A DNA stretch of 64,000 bases, taken from contig NC_058161.1 of NCBI RefSeq assembly GCF_020080835.1, forward strand, positions 10,357,297-10,421,296, in the 5' to 3' direction. Both the position numbers and the translations under genes were made by a program. Of this stretch, positions 11,960-24,300 are shown one piece after another. The notes under the pieces are model-generated. The model worked only from the letters and a program-made list of their open reading frames with translations, did no database searches and was not told where the DNA came from. This stretch comes from Cotesia glomerata. Lineage: Eukaryota; Arthropoda; Insecta; Hymenoptera; Braconidae. The first letter of the stretch is position 1. Each line of letters starts with the position of its first letter.

Positions 11960-12778
11960 CCCGAGTAAAAATGAAATTATTATTTTTTATGGAAAAATAA
12001 TAAATTTCGTTCGACCGCCGCACCACCGCCGCACCAATGCTAAATCATACCTACAATTTCACAAAAAATGGTATCATAATCAATTTATCACGCAATAATT
12101 AATTAATAAATAATGCGACTAGAAATCTTAATCTAAGACCTATTGATCAACCTCCTTTTAATCAAATGTCTAATATTAAAAAAAAAAAATTTTTTTTTAA
12201 ATCAGGCCAAAGCACCGCGAAATTATTGATTTTTTTAGTCGTATTGTTGATGTTGATTTTTAATTTTGTCCTCGAGTTGCACAGAAGCGGCACGCCTATC
12301 GAAATACTCTGAAAGAATTTTAAAAATTGAACTGTGATGGGGTTCGAACCTGGATCGTCTGCATGGAAGTCTCGAACATTGCCAACTGCGCTGCAAGCCA
12401 TAGTTAACTAAAAAAATTTAGTTAAGCTATTTGAATGATCAACAAATATTTTATTTCAATGTATATACCATCAAACGGCGGTATGGTGCGGCGGTGGTGC
12501 AGCGGTGGTACGGCGGTCGAACAAAATTTATTATTTTTTCGTAAAAAATAATAATTTTATTTTTACCCGAGCGCGTCACAGCTGTGGTGCGGTGGTGGTG
12601 CAGCGGTGGTGCGGCGAATAGAAATTTATTTAATTGTCACGGCGCTGGTGCGGCGGTAGGGCGGCACTTGTAAAATAATCAAAATTGTCACGGCTGTAGT
12701 GCAGCGGTGGTGCGGCGCTTAAAAAGCCGTGCAGCGGTGTCGCGGCGTTGGTACGGCGGAATTCTGTTTTTACTCAGG
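11960..12778. mobile_element. CCC-ended element U with GC-rich word arrays
   Basis: Ends CCCGAGTAAAAA and (reverse complement) CCTGAGTAAAAA, flanked by TA (11958-11959, 12779-12780). The right arm (12475-12765) is an array of degenerate GGTGCGGCGGTGGTGCAGCGG words, strikingly GC-rich in this AT-rich setting; the left arm has the inverted word at 12010-12040. An inner inverted copy of the terminal AT-rich block lies at 12515-12568. The core holds a tRNA-like sequence. No transposase is encoded. Confidence 0.75.
12331..12402 (-). other. tRNA-like sequence in the core of element U
   Basis: Read on the minus strand, it has an A-box-like TGCAGCGCAGTTGGC and, about 35 bases on, a perfect B-box GGTTCGAACCC. 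The T-stem pairs poorly and no proper acceptor stem is seen, so it is not a functional tRNA gene. It resembles a Pol III promoter or a decayed tRNA. Confidence 0.6.
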
Positions 12779-12780
12779 TA

Positions 12781-14633
12781 ATCATTCAAAATAGCATCCC
12801 ATACCAGATTTTATGGTTACCTAATAGTTAGGAATTAGTACCAATCTTAGTGATAATCCCTCACCCAATCTATAATTAAAATAATTTTTAATAATTCTAT
12901 TAGTTTAAAAATACTAAAATTACTCTTTAATACTATTTTTTTACAACACAATCTATGGAAAAATGTATAAAAAAAATCAAGTGTATAAGATCGACCAGTG
13001 AAGTCCCGTTGGCGTGATAAGTGTTTAATCACCACGTGATCTCACGTTTTCAAACAATATTCCCAGTAAAATAAGGCTTCACAATTTTTTCACTATACAT
13101 ATATTTATTCGTAAAATTTAAGCTCCTTAACAGAACAACCGCTCGCGTATCTCTATTATCACGAGGACGCGGATAATCTAAAAAAAAAAAAAAATAAAGT
13201 AAAATAAAATAAAATGTCTCGGAAGAAACATTACAAGTTATGATATCAATCATTTTGTATCGATTACTTTTGTACAAGAAGCACCGTTATTTTCCTTTGT
13301 TTTTTTTTTTTACTTAACATAATTCTTACTACTTACTGCTATACGTTACTTAACTCATCACTCATACATAGACTTCGTGCAGCACGTGAATCAAAAAGAT
13401 TTTAACCTTTCTCATAACCTTATACTCTCTGATAACTACATAAAAAAATAATTTAATACTTTAATTCCTTAACTTGAATTAACTACAATTTTAGCTTAAT
13501 GTATGTTAAATAATAAAGGTACAGAAGGTATTGTATTTACTTTTACGAACAATAATGCAAAGAGAAGTTTAAATAAAATATACCCTAATGAAAAATATAA
13601 ACATCCTTTTTATATCAATTTACCGCAAATTTCATACAAGTATAACATAATCTTGACTCATCGCTCACCGTTCCGGCAATTAAAACGGCTTACGCTAGAC
13701 GCCGTAAGGCATAAAAAAAGTGCCATTATTACATACTGCGTAGTCGTGTTTCTCATATGTAAGCTGTGCATCACCCTATAAGTGTAGTTGCACATACAGA
13801 CATATAAGTGTATCTAGTATACATTTGTCAGAAGAGCATCGAAAAATACAAAAAACAACAAGTAAGAAAAGGAGACGAGACAAGAGAAAGATAAAATGAA
13901 ATAAGAAGCGGAGGAATGCAACGGATTAAAGAAAAGGAGAAGGAGAAGGGGACGTGAGTCGAACCCTCTCTGCAAAACTCAGAGTAACCGTGGATCGACG
14001 TTTATGTGCAAGGATGGTGAGACACCACGTGGGTATCCCCAGCGAGATAACGGTGTTCGGTAACCGCGTCAGAGTCCACTGTTAGCGGTACTCCACCGCC
14101 GACCCGTTACTTGACCAACAGATCCGCTAAAACGGCGCATTTTCTGCGCGCTCTTTTCTCTCTATCCCACTGCGCTGTCTGTTGTGCAGCGGCTTTTGGT
14201 TACTACTTGTATACCCTCCTTTTTTTCTTTTTTCTTTTATTATTGCTTATTTATTATGTTGGCTTTGTCGTTTGTAATGTATCGTGCACATCGTGATATT
14301 TACTACGTGAAGACGAGATTTTAAATAGCTGATTAACCACGAAGTATCTGAAAATTACTTTATTTCTCAATTGAGGTTTCGCGTATTATTCTTATAATAA
14401 TAAATGTTGTTGATTTTGTTGTTATTATTTTTTTTTTGAATTTAATTTCCTACAAAAATATGCATCGCCTTAGCTGGTAAATTGTTTGTATGACAAAATT
14501 TATCATTCCAAAGTTTAAAAAACATCTTTTCCTATTTTGGGATCATTGAGCATCAATCTTAAGACCTACAATTTTGATAGGGTCTTTATTTTTACATCAT
14601 CTGACGAAATTTCATGATAATTTAAAAAAAAAA
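12781..14633. other. AT-rich region; purine-rich strip, no gene seen
   Basis: Contains a GGAGAAGGAGAAGG-type purine strip (about 13858-13950) followed by a less AT-rich block (13960-14200). ORFs here lack recognisable domains. The block might be a conserved non-coding segment, which cannot be judged from one sequence. Confidence 0.4.
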
Positions 14634-14693
14634 ATTAGAAAAATGGTTGACCCTGAAGGCCATCCCTGCAACTTCCCTCTAATTCCATACCTA

Positions 14694-15402
14694 CACGGAG
14701 AAAAATTAATAATAGTATTTACTATACGAAAATATTAACTCCTACTATCTGAAATGCTAATAAAATTAATAAGTCACAAAATAATAGGTGTTATCATTGA
14801 CAATTGTACTAGTTACTATTAATAATGGTAACGATTACTATCGAAAATGATAATTGTAATTATTAAAAATTATAACTGCTATAATCGAAGATGGGAACTG
14901 TAACCATCTCAGATTGTAAAAATTCTGAAAGAAAAAATAATATAAATTTATTTAATTTAATTCTTCATTTGCATCCATATTTTAGCTATGAACATTTTTT
15001 GCTTTAAAATATTAAAACAAATAATAACACAATCGTTTAAATCCATATATGATAAAAATTTCCAAATATTAGAGCTGTTATTGATTATTTTGAATGATTG
15101 ACTATGATTATCAAAATAGCAATCATCCAAGATTTGGGTTACTAAAAAAGTCTTATTATTATCAATTATTAATATTTTTTCACAAGATAAAATAATGAAA
15201 CATCATTTGATGGTTCCATTATAATTGAATTAATTGTAATCCTATCATCTATATTATTAAGAGAATATCATTAAGAGAAAATACTCTATCTCTAGATTCA
15301 TAATTAATAAATGACCTTATATCTTGTGAATTATTGACATTTTTACTCATTATACTCATCGAGACCTTTCATTTGAGTACCCACATCAATTTTTCATATA
15401 TT

Positions 15403-15475
<73 letters not shown>

Positions 15476-15609
15476 AAAAGGCATGTGGGTACTCAAATGA
15501 GAGCTCTTGATGAGTGTAACATCGGGATGAGCTTACATCTTTAAAAATATCAATAATTAATAAATGACCTTGTATCTTTTGAATTATTGACATTTTTAAA
15601 TTGACATGA

Positions 15610-15685
<76 letters not shown>

Positions 15686-16611
15686 TATATATGTATATAT
15701 GAAAAATATATCAAAAATGCAAGTGGGTACTCAAATGAAAGCTCGTTATGATTGTAATATCGGGATGAGCTTATATCTTTATAAATGTCAATAGTTAAGA
15801 AAGTAAAGTACACTTTAACGAAAATCATTATACAATTGGGCAAAATTTTATTTATTATAGTTCGCAATTCTTGGCAGTCACATAGGGACTACAGGTTGCT
15901 AGTTTTGATAATTTGTGCATTGAATTTCTTCAACAGAATGCATAACTTTAACAGGTCAATGAGTTTATTTCATCTGCTAGCTTTAAGAATATCATTTAAT
16001 TCAATGCAGAAGAAAAATTACATGTAGTCAAGCTGATTCGGTGCATTTCAAAATACGATACCATCAACTGGAGCAAAGAGTATGCTCTCTTTAATTGCAA
16101 TTGTTAAAGGGAAAATTTTAATTTAAATAATTAGATAATTATGATTAATAATTAGTTTAAAGCTTCATTGTATTCAAAATTTTTTTTTGAAAATTGTTTT
16201 TTAAAAATTTTTTGTAAGATTAAAATTTTTTTTTTGAAATTTTAATTTTTTTGAAATTTGAATTTTATTAAAAATTTTGATTTCTTTGGAAATTTCAAAT
16301 TTTTTTTTTTGAAAAATTTGGCGTTGAAACTTGTTTTAGACAAATAAAAATTTAAATATACATTCAATCCGAATTTAATCCCGATTTTTTGTATACTACA
16401 CTGCGCTGCAACTGCTTTTAGTTCATTCAGAAATGCATAATAGCTATTATTACTGATTACCATCATAATAGTAGTAGTAACCATCAGGATGGTAACTACT
16501 ACAATTCAGATGGTTTACATAATTATTTAAATAATATTTACTACTATCGAATTCAGTTAATAGATTATACCATAACTAGATAATAAACTCTACTATAAAA
16601 TTTTCTCCGTG
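14694..16611. mobile_element. Foldback element Q (CACGGAG ends, TA-flanked)
   Basis: Ends CACGGAGAAAAATT and AATTTTCTCCGTG with TA on both sides. The surrounding R copy gives the empty site: other R copies read ATACCTGGGCGCTT or similar, so Q entered at TA. The outer arms hold many words like AATAGTTACTATT and GGTAACTACTACAAT in both orientations. The core holds two diverged tandem blocks with (TA)n tracts. Confidence 0.8.
15360..15790. repeat. Duplicated block with two (TA)n tracts inside Q
   Basis: GGGTACTCAAATGA...GCTC...ATCGGGATGAGCTTA occurs twice in direct order (about 15486 and 15723) and once inverted (about 15361). (TA)n runs lie at 15409-15474 and 15615-15683. Tyr-Ile ORFs on either strand are microsatellite artefacts. 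Confidence 0.8.
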
Positions 16612-17537
16612 TAGGCGCTTAAAATTACACTTATGATGTTTTTTAGCTCTTCGAGCTCAAAAATACAATTTATGTGTTATTTTGAGCTCTCCAAGCTCAC
16701 AGATAGCTTTTATATACTTTTCAGCTCTTCGAGCTCAAAAGTCTGATAGAAGTTTCATAGAACACTATTTTTTGAATTTTCAAACCGCAATTAATTTTGA
16801 ATGAATGAACCGATTTTTACGCCGTTGGTGGCATTCGGCGCAGTTTTTGGAGCCTCATGAAGAATCGTTAAGTTCAAATTGATCGAACTAGGGATTTTGA
16901 AGTAATTCCGAAAAAATCCTTTTTTCGGTTTCCTTTCGACAACGATAACTCACGAACGATCAACCGATTTCGACCGAGCTGGTGGCGATCAACGTGGTTT
17001 TTTTATGTTAAGATCTGATTAGTTTTTGGAATTGATCAGCAAAGCCGTTTAAAAGTTATTCCATAAAAACAACATTTGAAAAAATTTTTTGTTGTTTTTT
17101 TGAGATTTTTCAAAATCTACCGGTTCGAATCGGTCTAAATTGTATTCAAAATCTAAGTTTGGCCTAGCCAAACGAATGACGTTTACCACGATGAAATCGG
17201 TCAAACCGTTCAAAAGTTATAGGAGGTTTACATACTTACACACACATATACACATATTCATACAGACATAGTGATACTCTCGCGAGAGTAATCAGGGAAG
17301 CTTTCTAGGACCTCAGAACGTCGAGATCTGATGAGAATTCGATTTTTGCAAAACGGGGTAAAACCAATAACTTCTCGATTTTTGCAAAATTTTCAATTTT
17401 CTTAACAGGAGGTTAAAAATATTTATCGATTTTTTTTGTATATCCTATTCTATCTATGTAATACACTTTTCAGGCCAATTGAAAATTGCTTTTGAGCGAT
17501 CAAAATGAAATCGTAATTAATTAAATTCTCAATTCTG

Positions 17538-18305
17538 CACGGAAAAAAGTAAACTGTAATATTCACTCGGATTCAGGTTAATTTTTATAGTTTCAAACAG
17601 TAAAGCCGACATCAGGGTGGCAAAAATATAAATATTACAGAACTTAATGTAGAAACTATAAAAGCTACAATTTATAATTTAATATCCAAAATAAGTGATT
17701 AGTAGCTGTCACTATAGTAAATAACGACTCTTTCATCTTAAAAAATTACAGTTTCAAACAGTAAAAATTACCATTTCAATATATAGTCCATATTGTGAGG
17801 AGAAGGGGAACTCAGATGAAAGAGAAGGGGGTCCCACTCTGGGAGAATTTAACATTTGAAACAGTACAAATTATACTTTTAAAATATACATTTTACCAGC
17901 CCAAGCAAGTCAATAATTACAGTTTGATTTTTAGCGTTGCGTTTAAAATTTACCATTTTACTTTGTAAATATTGACGTTGCTTGTATTAGAAATTTACTC
18001 ACTTTATTTTATACTTTTTACATATCATAAGATCATAAGATCATTTTTTAGGTACGAAATGATAAATATCAAAGTCTGAATTCTTAATTATTATACTTTA
18101 ACATTTTAGACATTTACATAGCGAATATTACTGTTTGAAATAGTATTTTCTTCCATGTAAAGAGTAAATTGTAACCTTCAAATGGTAAATATTATAAAGT
18201 GAATAGTAAAATCACGATTTTACTGTTTGAAATGGTAATTTTTAGCAATTGATCATTACTTATTATAAATCGACTGTTATTTATTACAGTTTACTTTTTT
18301 CCGTG
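17538..18305. mobile_element. Foldback element O (CACGG ends, TG-flanked)
   Basis: Ends share a 23-bp perfect inverted repeat beginning CACGGAAAAAAGTAAACTG. The flanks are TG on both sides (17536-17537, 18306-18307), not TA. The arms contain many copies of TTTCAAACAGTAAA or its inverse ACTGTTTGAAA. No ORF. Confidence 0.75.
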
Positions 18306-18307
18306 TG

Positions 18308-19026
18308 TATGAATAAAATATAAAATAAAGCTCATTTTCAAAATATTTCAATCATTATACAATCTTTATACATAAGTGTATATCAGAAAAATTAAAAATG
18401 GGAATCGCAGAAGTTAAGTAATAAAAGATATATACATTTATATAGTTTAATAAATTATGATTTAATTAAATTAAATCGTTAGAATAGTTCATTCACTTTA
18501 TAATTTGTATTCAACAATTTTTAGTATTCATATAGTGTATATCTAATAGATAATCACTGATTGTATATATTCCGACATAGTTGAAATTCGTGAATGATAA
18601 AACACATGGATAATCTCTTAAAATGAATCGGTGAATTTCACTGGAGAATCAGTGAAATTCCACTGATTTTTTTTAAGAGAGTATGTATGACATTCTTTCC
18701 AAGCTCTTTTTTCTTTTGGTCACAAATATTTTTGCCCTTAATCGTCAAAATTCATTAATATACACATATCAAACTTAACTCGTGTTAATTATATACAAAT
18801 TTAAATTAATCATAGAGATTTGTTGTTTTAGTTCAATTACAAACAGTATGTGACGTACATTTCAACTACTGACTACATAGATTCGAATTTTCAAATACAT
18901 GCATTTAAATTTAAAAATGAAAAATCACATATTCAAAATTTTATACACGGTTCGCAATCGATAGATAATTTACTAATGTACAAGCATAACGCGTTATGAA
19001 TCTTGAACCAAGAAAATCATTTCTTA
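18308..19026. other. AT-rich, no feature seen
   Basis: A short local inverted pair (GAATCGGTGAATTTCACTGG with ATCAGTGAAATTCCACTG, near 18628-18665) is the only structure noted. Confidence 0.5.
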
Positions 19027-19268
19027 CACGGATAAAAAAATTAACTTGACTCAAGAGCCAAAATCTTAAACCAAGAATACCATTTTGAAGAAAACGATTT
19101 TATTGAGTCAAAAGAATAAATTCTTGAATCAAGAAATTATTCTTGATTTAAGTAAATTTTTCTTGTCTCAAGAATTTATTCTCTTGACTCAAAAAAATCA
19201 TTTTCTTCAAAATGGTATTCTTGGTTCAAGATTTTGGCTCTTGAGTCAAGTTAATTTTTTTATCAGTG
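19027..19268. mobile_element. Foldback MITE K, copy 1
   Basis: Ends CACGGATAAAAAAATTAACT and (reverse complement) CACTGATAAAAAAATTAACT; TA duplications at 19025-19026 and 19269-19270. Nearly the whole 242 bp is palindromic and made of variants of CTTGAATCAAG. Three further copies are at 41654, 47676 and 62975. Confidence 0.85.
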
Positions 19269-19270
19269 TA

Positions 19271-20541
19271 GCATTTTACTGTTTGGAATCAAGTAAAAAG
19301 AGTTATTGAAACAAGAAGTAGTTTGACTTGGTTAAAGATTTTGTTTCTTAATTAAATTTATTTTTCAATCAGTATGTACATTAAGAAAAAAAAATATCGT
19401 CTAAATAAGAATTTCTAGGCTCAAAAAGTTATTGGAATTAATTAATTATTTAATTTATTCAAAGTATTTTTTTCAAGGTTTTTTAGAACATGTTGGTAAT
19501 AGAATATCTGCTAAAATAATGTCTGCAGGAAAACACTGATTAAAAATTTTTTACTAACATTGCAAAATTATACTCGGTATGTAATTAATTATTGATAGAA
19601 ACAAATGTATATCCTGATTATATCTGTAACAGTTTTTATAATTAATCAATTTACTTTTTAAGTGACGATACTGATATCTACGGTTATTAATGCTCACTGT
19701 CAGAACTTGTGAACTCTTTACATAATAAATAGAACTCTTCTTAACCAGAATTTGCAGTGAATATACTATTTATATCATTACAAAATTATACAATCATTAA
19801 CTCGAATAATATTGAGGCCATCGATTTTTTACAGAACGAAATTCCGAGGTGATAATATCAGGAATAACGTAAAATTATCTCCGATTACAAAATATAATGA
19901 CTAAAAGACAGATAATTGCTTAAATTCTTTGAGTATAAAACAAAATTCCATTAAGATTTTTTTAACTAGATTCTTCCGTTATGTTTTATTTAATATTTAC
20001 GTATAAGTATATCCTATCTGAAAAAATATTTCGAGAGTTCTTATAGTTTTTAAAGTTCATCAGGTCAAAACTAAATAAAATTTTTCTCAAGTGTAATTTG
20101 ATATTCATTTTTCAAAATGTTTTTATTATGCATTCCTTTCTATTTAAATATGCAGAAAAAAAGTTTTGGTTTCAATTTTATGAAAATTGGACTTGAATTC
20201 GATTGAATTCCTTTTTATGAAATTTTTTTTTCGAATAAACATAAATTTATAACTTTCATTGAAATTAAAATTTGACAAATGTATATTGAATTTTGTAGAA
20301 AATTAAAGAAAAAATTTACATAAATAAAAGAAAAAACTAACATCCTTGATTCGAAAATAAATAAATAAATTCTAATGTTTAAAAAGTATGAAATAAATAA
20401 CAAAAACATCAAAGTAGACTTCACGATTTGAAAATAATTTCCTACAGTTCCATAAAAGCTACTACTTAATATTTTTTTGTGTATTGAAATGAAATAAAAA
20501 ATCCAACCACTACAATAAACATTAATCGATGATAAAAATAC
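19271..20541 (-). other. Probable first intron of the Q-rich gene (start)
   Basis: AT-rich sequence directly downstream (minus strand) of a good splice donor at 20541. No acceptor or second exon could be identified before the window start, so the intron may exceed 20 kb and include the elements to the left. ORFs at 20215-20607 are shadows. Confidence 0.4.
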
Positions 20542-20707
20542 CTGTTCCAGTAATAGGCGGAGAAGCGAGTTGGGAGCTGCTAATATCCGGCGGTTGTGTC
20601 GACGCATTTGTTTGAGTTTGGCTTTGTTGTTGCTGTTGTTGAGGTTGTTGTTGCTGTGGACTATTAGCTGTAGTCACAGCAGCAGGACTTCCCGCGCTTT
20701 CAGCCAT
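20542..20707 (-). CDS. First coding exon of a glutamine-rich protein
   Basis: The ATG at 20707 sits in a strong context (AAACATGG). It opens a 55-codon exon beginning MAESAGSPAAVTTANSP, followed by two runs of Q (QQQQPQQQQQQ) and a polar S/T/Q/P stretch ending ASPPITGTG. The exon stops at a consensus donor (ACAG|GTATTT), leaving phase 1. An upstream in-frame extension has no ATG. Such low-complexity Q-rich N-termini are common in nuclear regulators, but no domain is visible and I do not identify the gene. Base composition (GC-rich, CpG-containing) differs sharply from the surrounding AT-rich DNA. A CpG-rich region 0.5-0.7 kb upstream fits a promoter. Remaining exons must lie further left or outside the window. 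Confidence 0.7.
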
Positions 20708-20963
20708 GTTTAAATTATTACGCGTGTCTGACTCGATACTAATAATTCTACTTAAAATTGTATTCAAACATTGCACGTTTTTTTTCGTCTCACTTTGAAA
20801 TAAATATATTAAAATAAATGTAATTATATACTTCCGAGTTTTGTTATTTTCATTGCTTCTTTACTATAATTAAATCAACTTTTTATAAATTATAAACAAC
20901 ATAAGTATATAATTATTATTACGACGATTCGATGCCAGTCGATTGTTTGTCGCTTCAAGCTAC

Positions 20964-20997
20964 TTATTATTATTATTATTGTTTTTATTATTACAAC

Positions 20998-21047
<50 letters not shown>

Positions 21048-21134
21048 TCAATATGTATGTACAAATTGACTATTGGCCGTACTATTTTACCGGCAGCAAA
21101 TATTGATTATTATTATTATTATTATTATTATTAA
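20964..21134. repeat. (ATT)n microsatellites
   Basis: Two ATT/TTA runs (about 20964-21048 and 21104-21134) separated by 55 bases. Poly-leucine/tyrosine ORFs here are not genes. Confidence 0.9.
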
Positions 21135-21179
21135 TATCATTAAAATTTGATCGGTTACATTAGACTAGGTTTATACTTT

Positions 21180-21370
21180 TGACTAGAGTTTGACGCGGTA
21201 AGCGTTACGATTCACCCACGCCGGCGTATCGTTAATGTATATCGATTCTATTCGCGTCGTGAGTTGGGTTTTTCCGCGCGCATGACGACTCGCACGATCT
21301 TGTTAAAAGACCGATAGCGAGTATACACGATGTTGAAGCCATGGCACGTAGGACCAGTCTCTCTTATCGA
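21180..21370 (-). promoter_or_regulatory. CpG-rich promoter-like stretch upstream of the Q-rich exon
   Basis: A local island of CpG-containing words (GACGCGGTAAGCG, CCACGCCGGCGTATCG, CGCGTCGTGAG, TTCCGCGCGCATGACG) in otherwise AT-rich DNA, 0.5-0.7 kb upstream of the minus-strand ATG. A second CpG-richer patch lies at 21640-21700. No TATA box or initiator can be assigned with certainty; a 5' UTR intron is possible. Confidence 0.45.
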
Positions 21371-24300
21371 GAGATCTTTATTATCTACAAAAAATAAAAC
21401 GATATTTTTTTCGAGATCTAATTTTTTTTAATCACTACATTATTGGCAACACACTGATCCTGAGGCTTTCATTATCGTTATCAATTACTTTCAGAATCAC
21501 ATCTCCAACTTCATCATTGCTGTTATATTTAATAATAAATAAATAACATGCAACATATTTTTTTCATACAGAAAAAAGATTTTTATTCTGTTCGAAAATA
21601 AACAATAGACTTTTCAATGCGGACTGGATACTCGACCTTTACTTTAACGCGCGCCTTCGACGGCAGGGTGAGGAAACGGCAACTAAGAGACTGGGCTAAA
21701 GAGTCAATAGGTCAGTGGGGCTTGTCTATCATTGTATCATTCATTACATGACCAACGAATTTCACTTGAAAAAATTTTCATTAACTTGTCAACTTTTTAA
21801 TACTTTATTTTTTTTAATAATTTTTCAAGATAATTATATTAAATTTTGTTGATAAAAAATTTAATTCGAACTCTTGTTGTTCTCTATTTTAAAATAAAGA
21901 CATTTTTATTTGCATTATACGGCTTAAAGTTTTAGAAAAAAAGAAAGAATTAATAAATAAAAGCAATAAATTATAAACGACAATAAATTGTGAGTATAGA
22001 TTGTTTATTTACGATATTAATCTCAGTTAAAGGGCGCGTCAGTCGAGGAAATCTTTAGCGCCACCCACCGCCAAGACGTAAAATTCCCATTGCTTATCTT
22101 GTTTCCACCCAAATAAATAAACAGTATTCAAATAAAACAATAGTAACGAATTGTTCAAAAGCAATCTTTAGTATTTTTTCAGTATATATTTAGTAAGTAT
22201 CTAAAAATAAAAAAAAAAAGCAAATGGAAGGGTTGTATGAAGCATAAACTTTGGTTGTAAACAGGAAAATTTCAAACAATAAATTTATGCAAACTGAGAA
22301 TCGATCGTAAGTGCACTTATGAGAGTCGAGGTCAAACTCGCTTGATTTACATGACCGAATGACTCAAGAAAACAAAGCACGTGTGAACACTTTACAGGGT
22401 GCGACCATTAAACTGTCACTAAATTAACGAGTGGTGATAATTATTCCTAGAAATTAATAACAGCAATATAAATTAATAGAAAAAAAAAAAAAAAAAATAA
22501 CAGCAATGACGTTTTTAAATTTCAATGACTAGAAAAAGCTCCGTGACCAATGTATTTTTCTTTTATCACCTCCACTTATGTGTATATTAACCTCAAGGTT
22601 GATTGACGATTATTTCACTAAAAATCCACTTTTTGATTAAAAACAATCAGTAATTTTGTTTTTAAAATGTTATTGACACTGTTATAAATGTATTAATTAA
22701 AGCGAATGATTTTGAACGTACATTCGTAGAGGCTAAAAAAAAAATGTCTCCGAAAGAACAACAATTACGATAACTTATTTTAAAAGATTAAGTAAACCAC
22801 ACGTTGTTATAATCAAGTTTTGATTATGCTATGATGAGTATTGTTATTACCATTATCATTTTTTCGTATGTCACTCGCGTATGCTTTACAATAAATCACG
22901 ATACGAAATGTTTCTGAACACACAAGAAAACGCACAGCAAGCGGAACTGACGTTTCTTTACGGAGGGGTTGCACTTTCGGGGTTCTACACCACCGCTTAA
23001 GTTTATTTTACTTGCCACCAGATGGCAGACAACAACAGTACTCTCATACTTCAACGCTACCTTTTCGTAATGTAGAACTAAAAAAGACGGATTATTTTTT
23101 TATTTATTTCACTTAATGTACAAATATTAAATTAATCATATGAAAAATTAAAAAAATAATAATAATAATAATACCTACAGTAATAAAACTATTTTTAAAA
23201 CAAAATATTTAGATTTTTTTTATATATATTTTGAAATCTCATTATTTTTTATTTCTTTCAAAATAAAATCTTTATCACCAATTATTTTTAAACTATTTAA
23301 GATAAAAATTTTTATTGACTCAATTATGGAAAAAAATAAATGATAAAAAATTTACCACCCCAATTATTTATTTTAAGATACACGAAAAATTCATGTCAAA
23401 AATGTCTTGTATTGTTTTAATAAAAAGATAAGTATTTATGTGGTACATAAAACTGTTGATTCAGTAAATGGTTATCATGATCAAGAATTAAATTTAATAG
23501 AATAAAAGTAAAAATTAATAAATAAAAAATGCGTGTAACAGTGACAGTGGAAGGTTGCCGATTGTAATTGCATTTGGTTTTATTGTATGAGTATGAGTAC
23601 GGCAACCTCAAATACCAGTTTGTAATGGCAAATAGTCTGTTACACATTGTCGGAAGTTTACATACTCAATACAGAAGCATGTAAGTAGGGCGTGATGAGT
23701 CGATACAGAAGTAAGTAGGTAGAGCCAGAAAGTCTACGCCGTTGAAAGTGAGAATTATTTCCAGGGGTCGAATGTAATGTGACCTAAGGGGTCTTTTTCT
23801 ATCAGTACTAGTAACCTTGTATCAATAAAAATGAATCACTTCACATGAGTACTTATTTATTTGCTAGATTTTCTTCCTTGTTATGAATCTTTTAATTAAA
23901 TTTTCTGCTAGTATTTAAATTTTTAGATAAAAAGTACGATCACGTATCTATGAAATTTTAATTTAATAAACATGATGTATTGATTTTTGAATAATAACTG
24001 CAAGCTCGTGCATGATGCGTAATACTTTTTTATCTATATTTCGAGCTTAATGATGACGTAGTTTATTGCATGACTAGTGTAAGCCTGCCTTTGCAATAGA
24101 CGTAATATAAAAGTGCATGCGCAATAGGAGTTGTAAGCTTTTAGCCTGTATTTTTCGATCCACCAAGGTAAAGTGTATGAGATTGTGTATAAAGATAAAA
24201 CCGAGAGATTTCGTCAACACGAAGGTATATTTGTGTTACTAGAGGCACGCTATGTATAATATAAACAAAAAGCTCAGCTTGTATATATGAAGTATGTATA

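Larger units (their letters stand above)
14634..17417 (+). repeat. Family R copy 3 (complete, interrupted by element Q)
   Basis: Starts with ATTAGAAAAATGGTTGACCC, passes AACTTCCCTCTAATTCCATACC, is broken by Q, then resumes with GGCGCTTAAAATT. It contains three GAGCTC-type palindromes (16649-16740), four degenerate modules of the form GAACGAATCAACCGATTTT...GACGTGGTTTTTT, a short CA-rich stretch, and ends with AACAGGAGGTTAAA. About 0.87 kb without Q. Confidence 0.85.

Noticed and set aside
14111..14296. 61-codon ORF in a less AT-rich block
   Set aside because: Low-complexity F/L tail, no domain, no splice context.
15402..15867. Tyr-Ile rich ORFs on both strands
   Set aside because: They are translations of (TA)n microsatellites inside element Q. 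The same holds for ORFs at 30889-31285 and 53429-53611.
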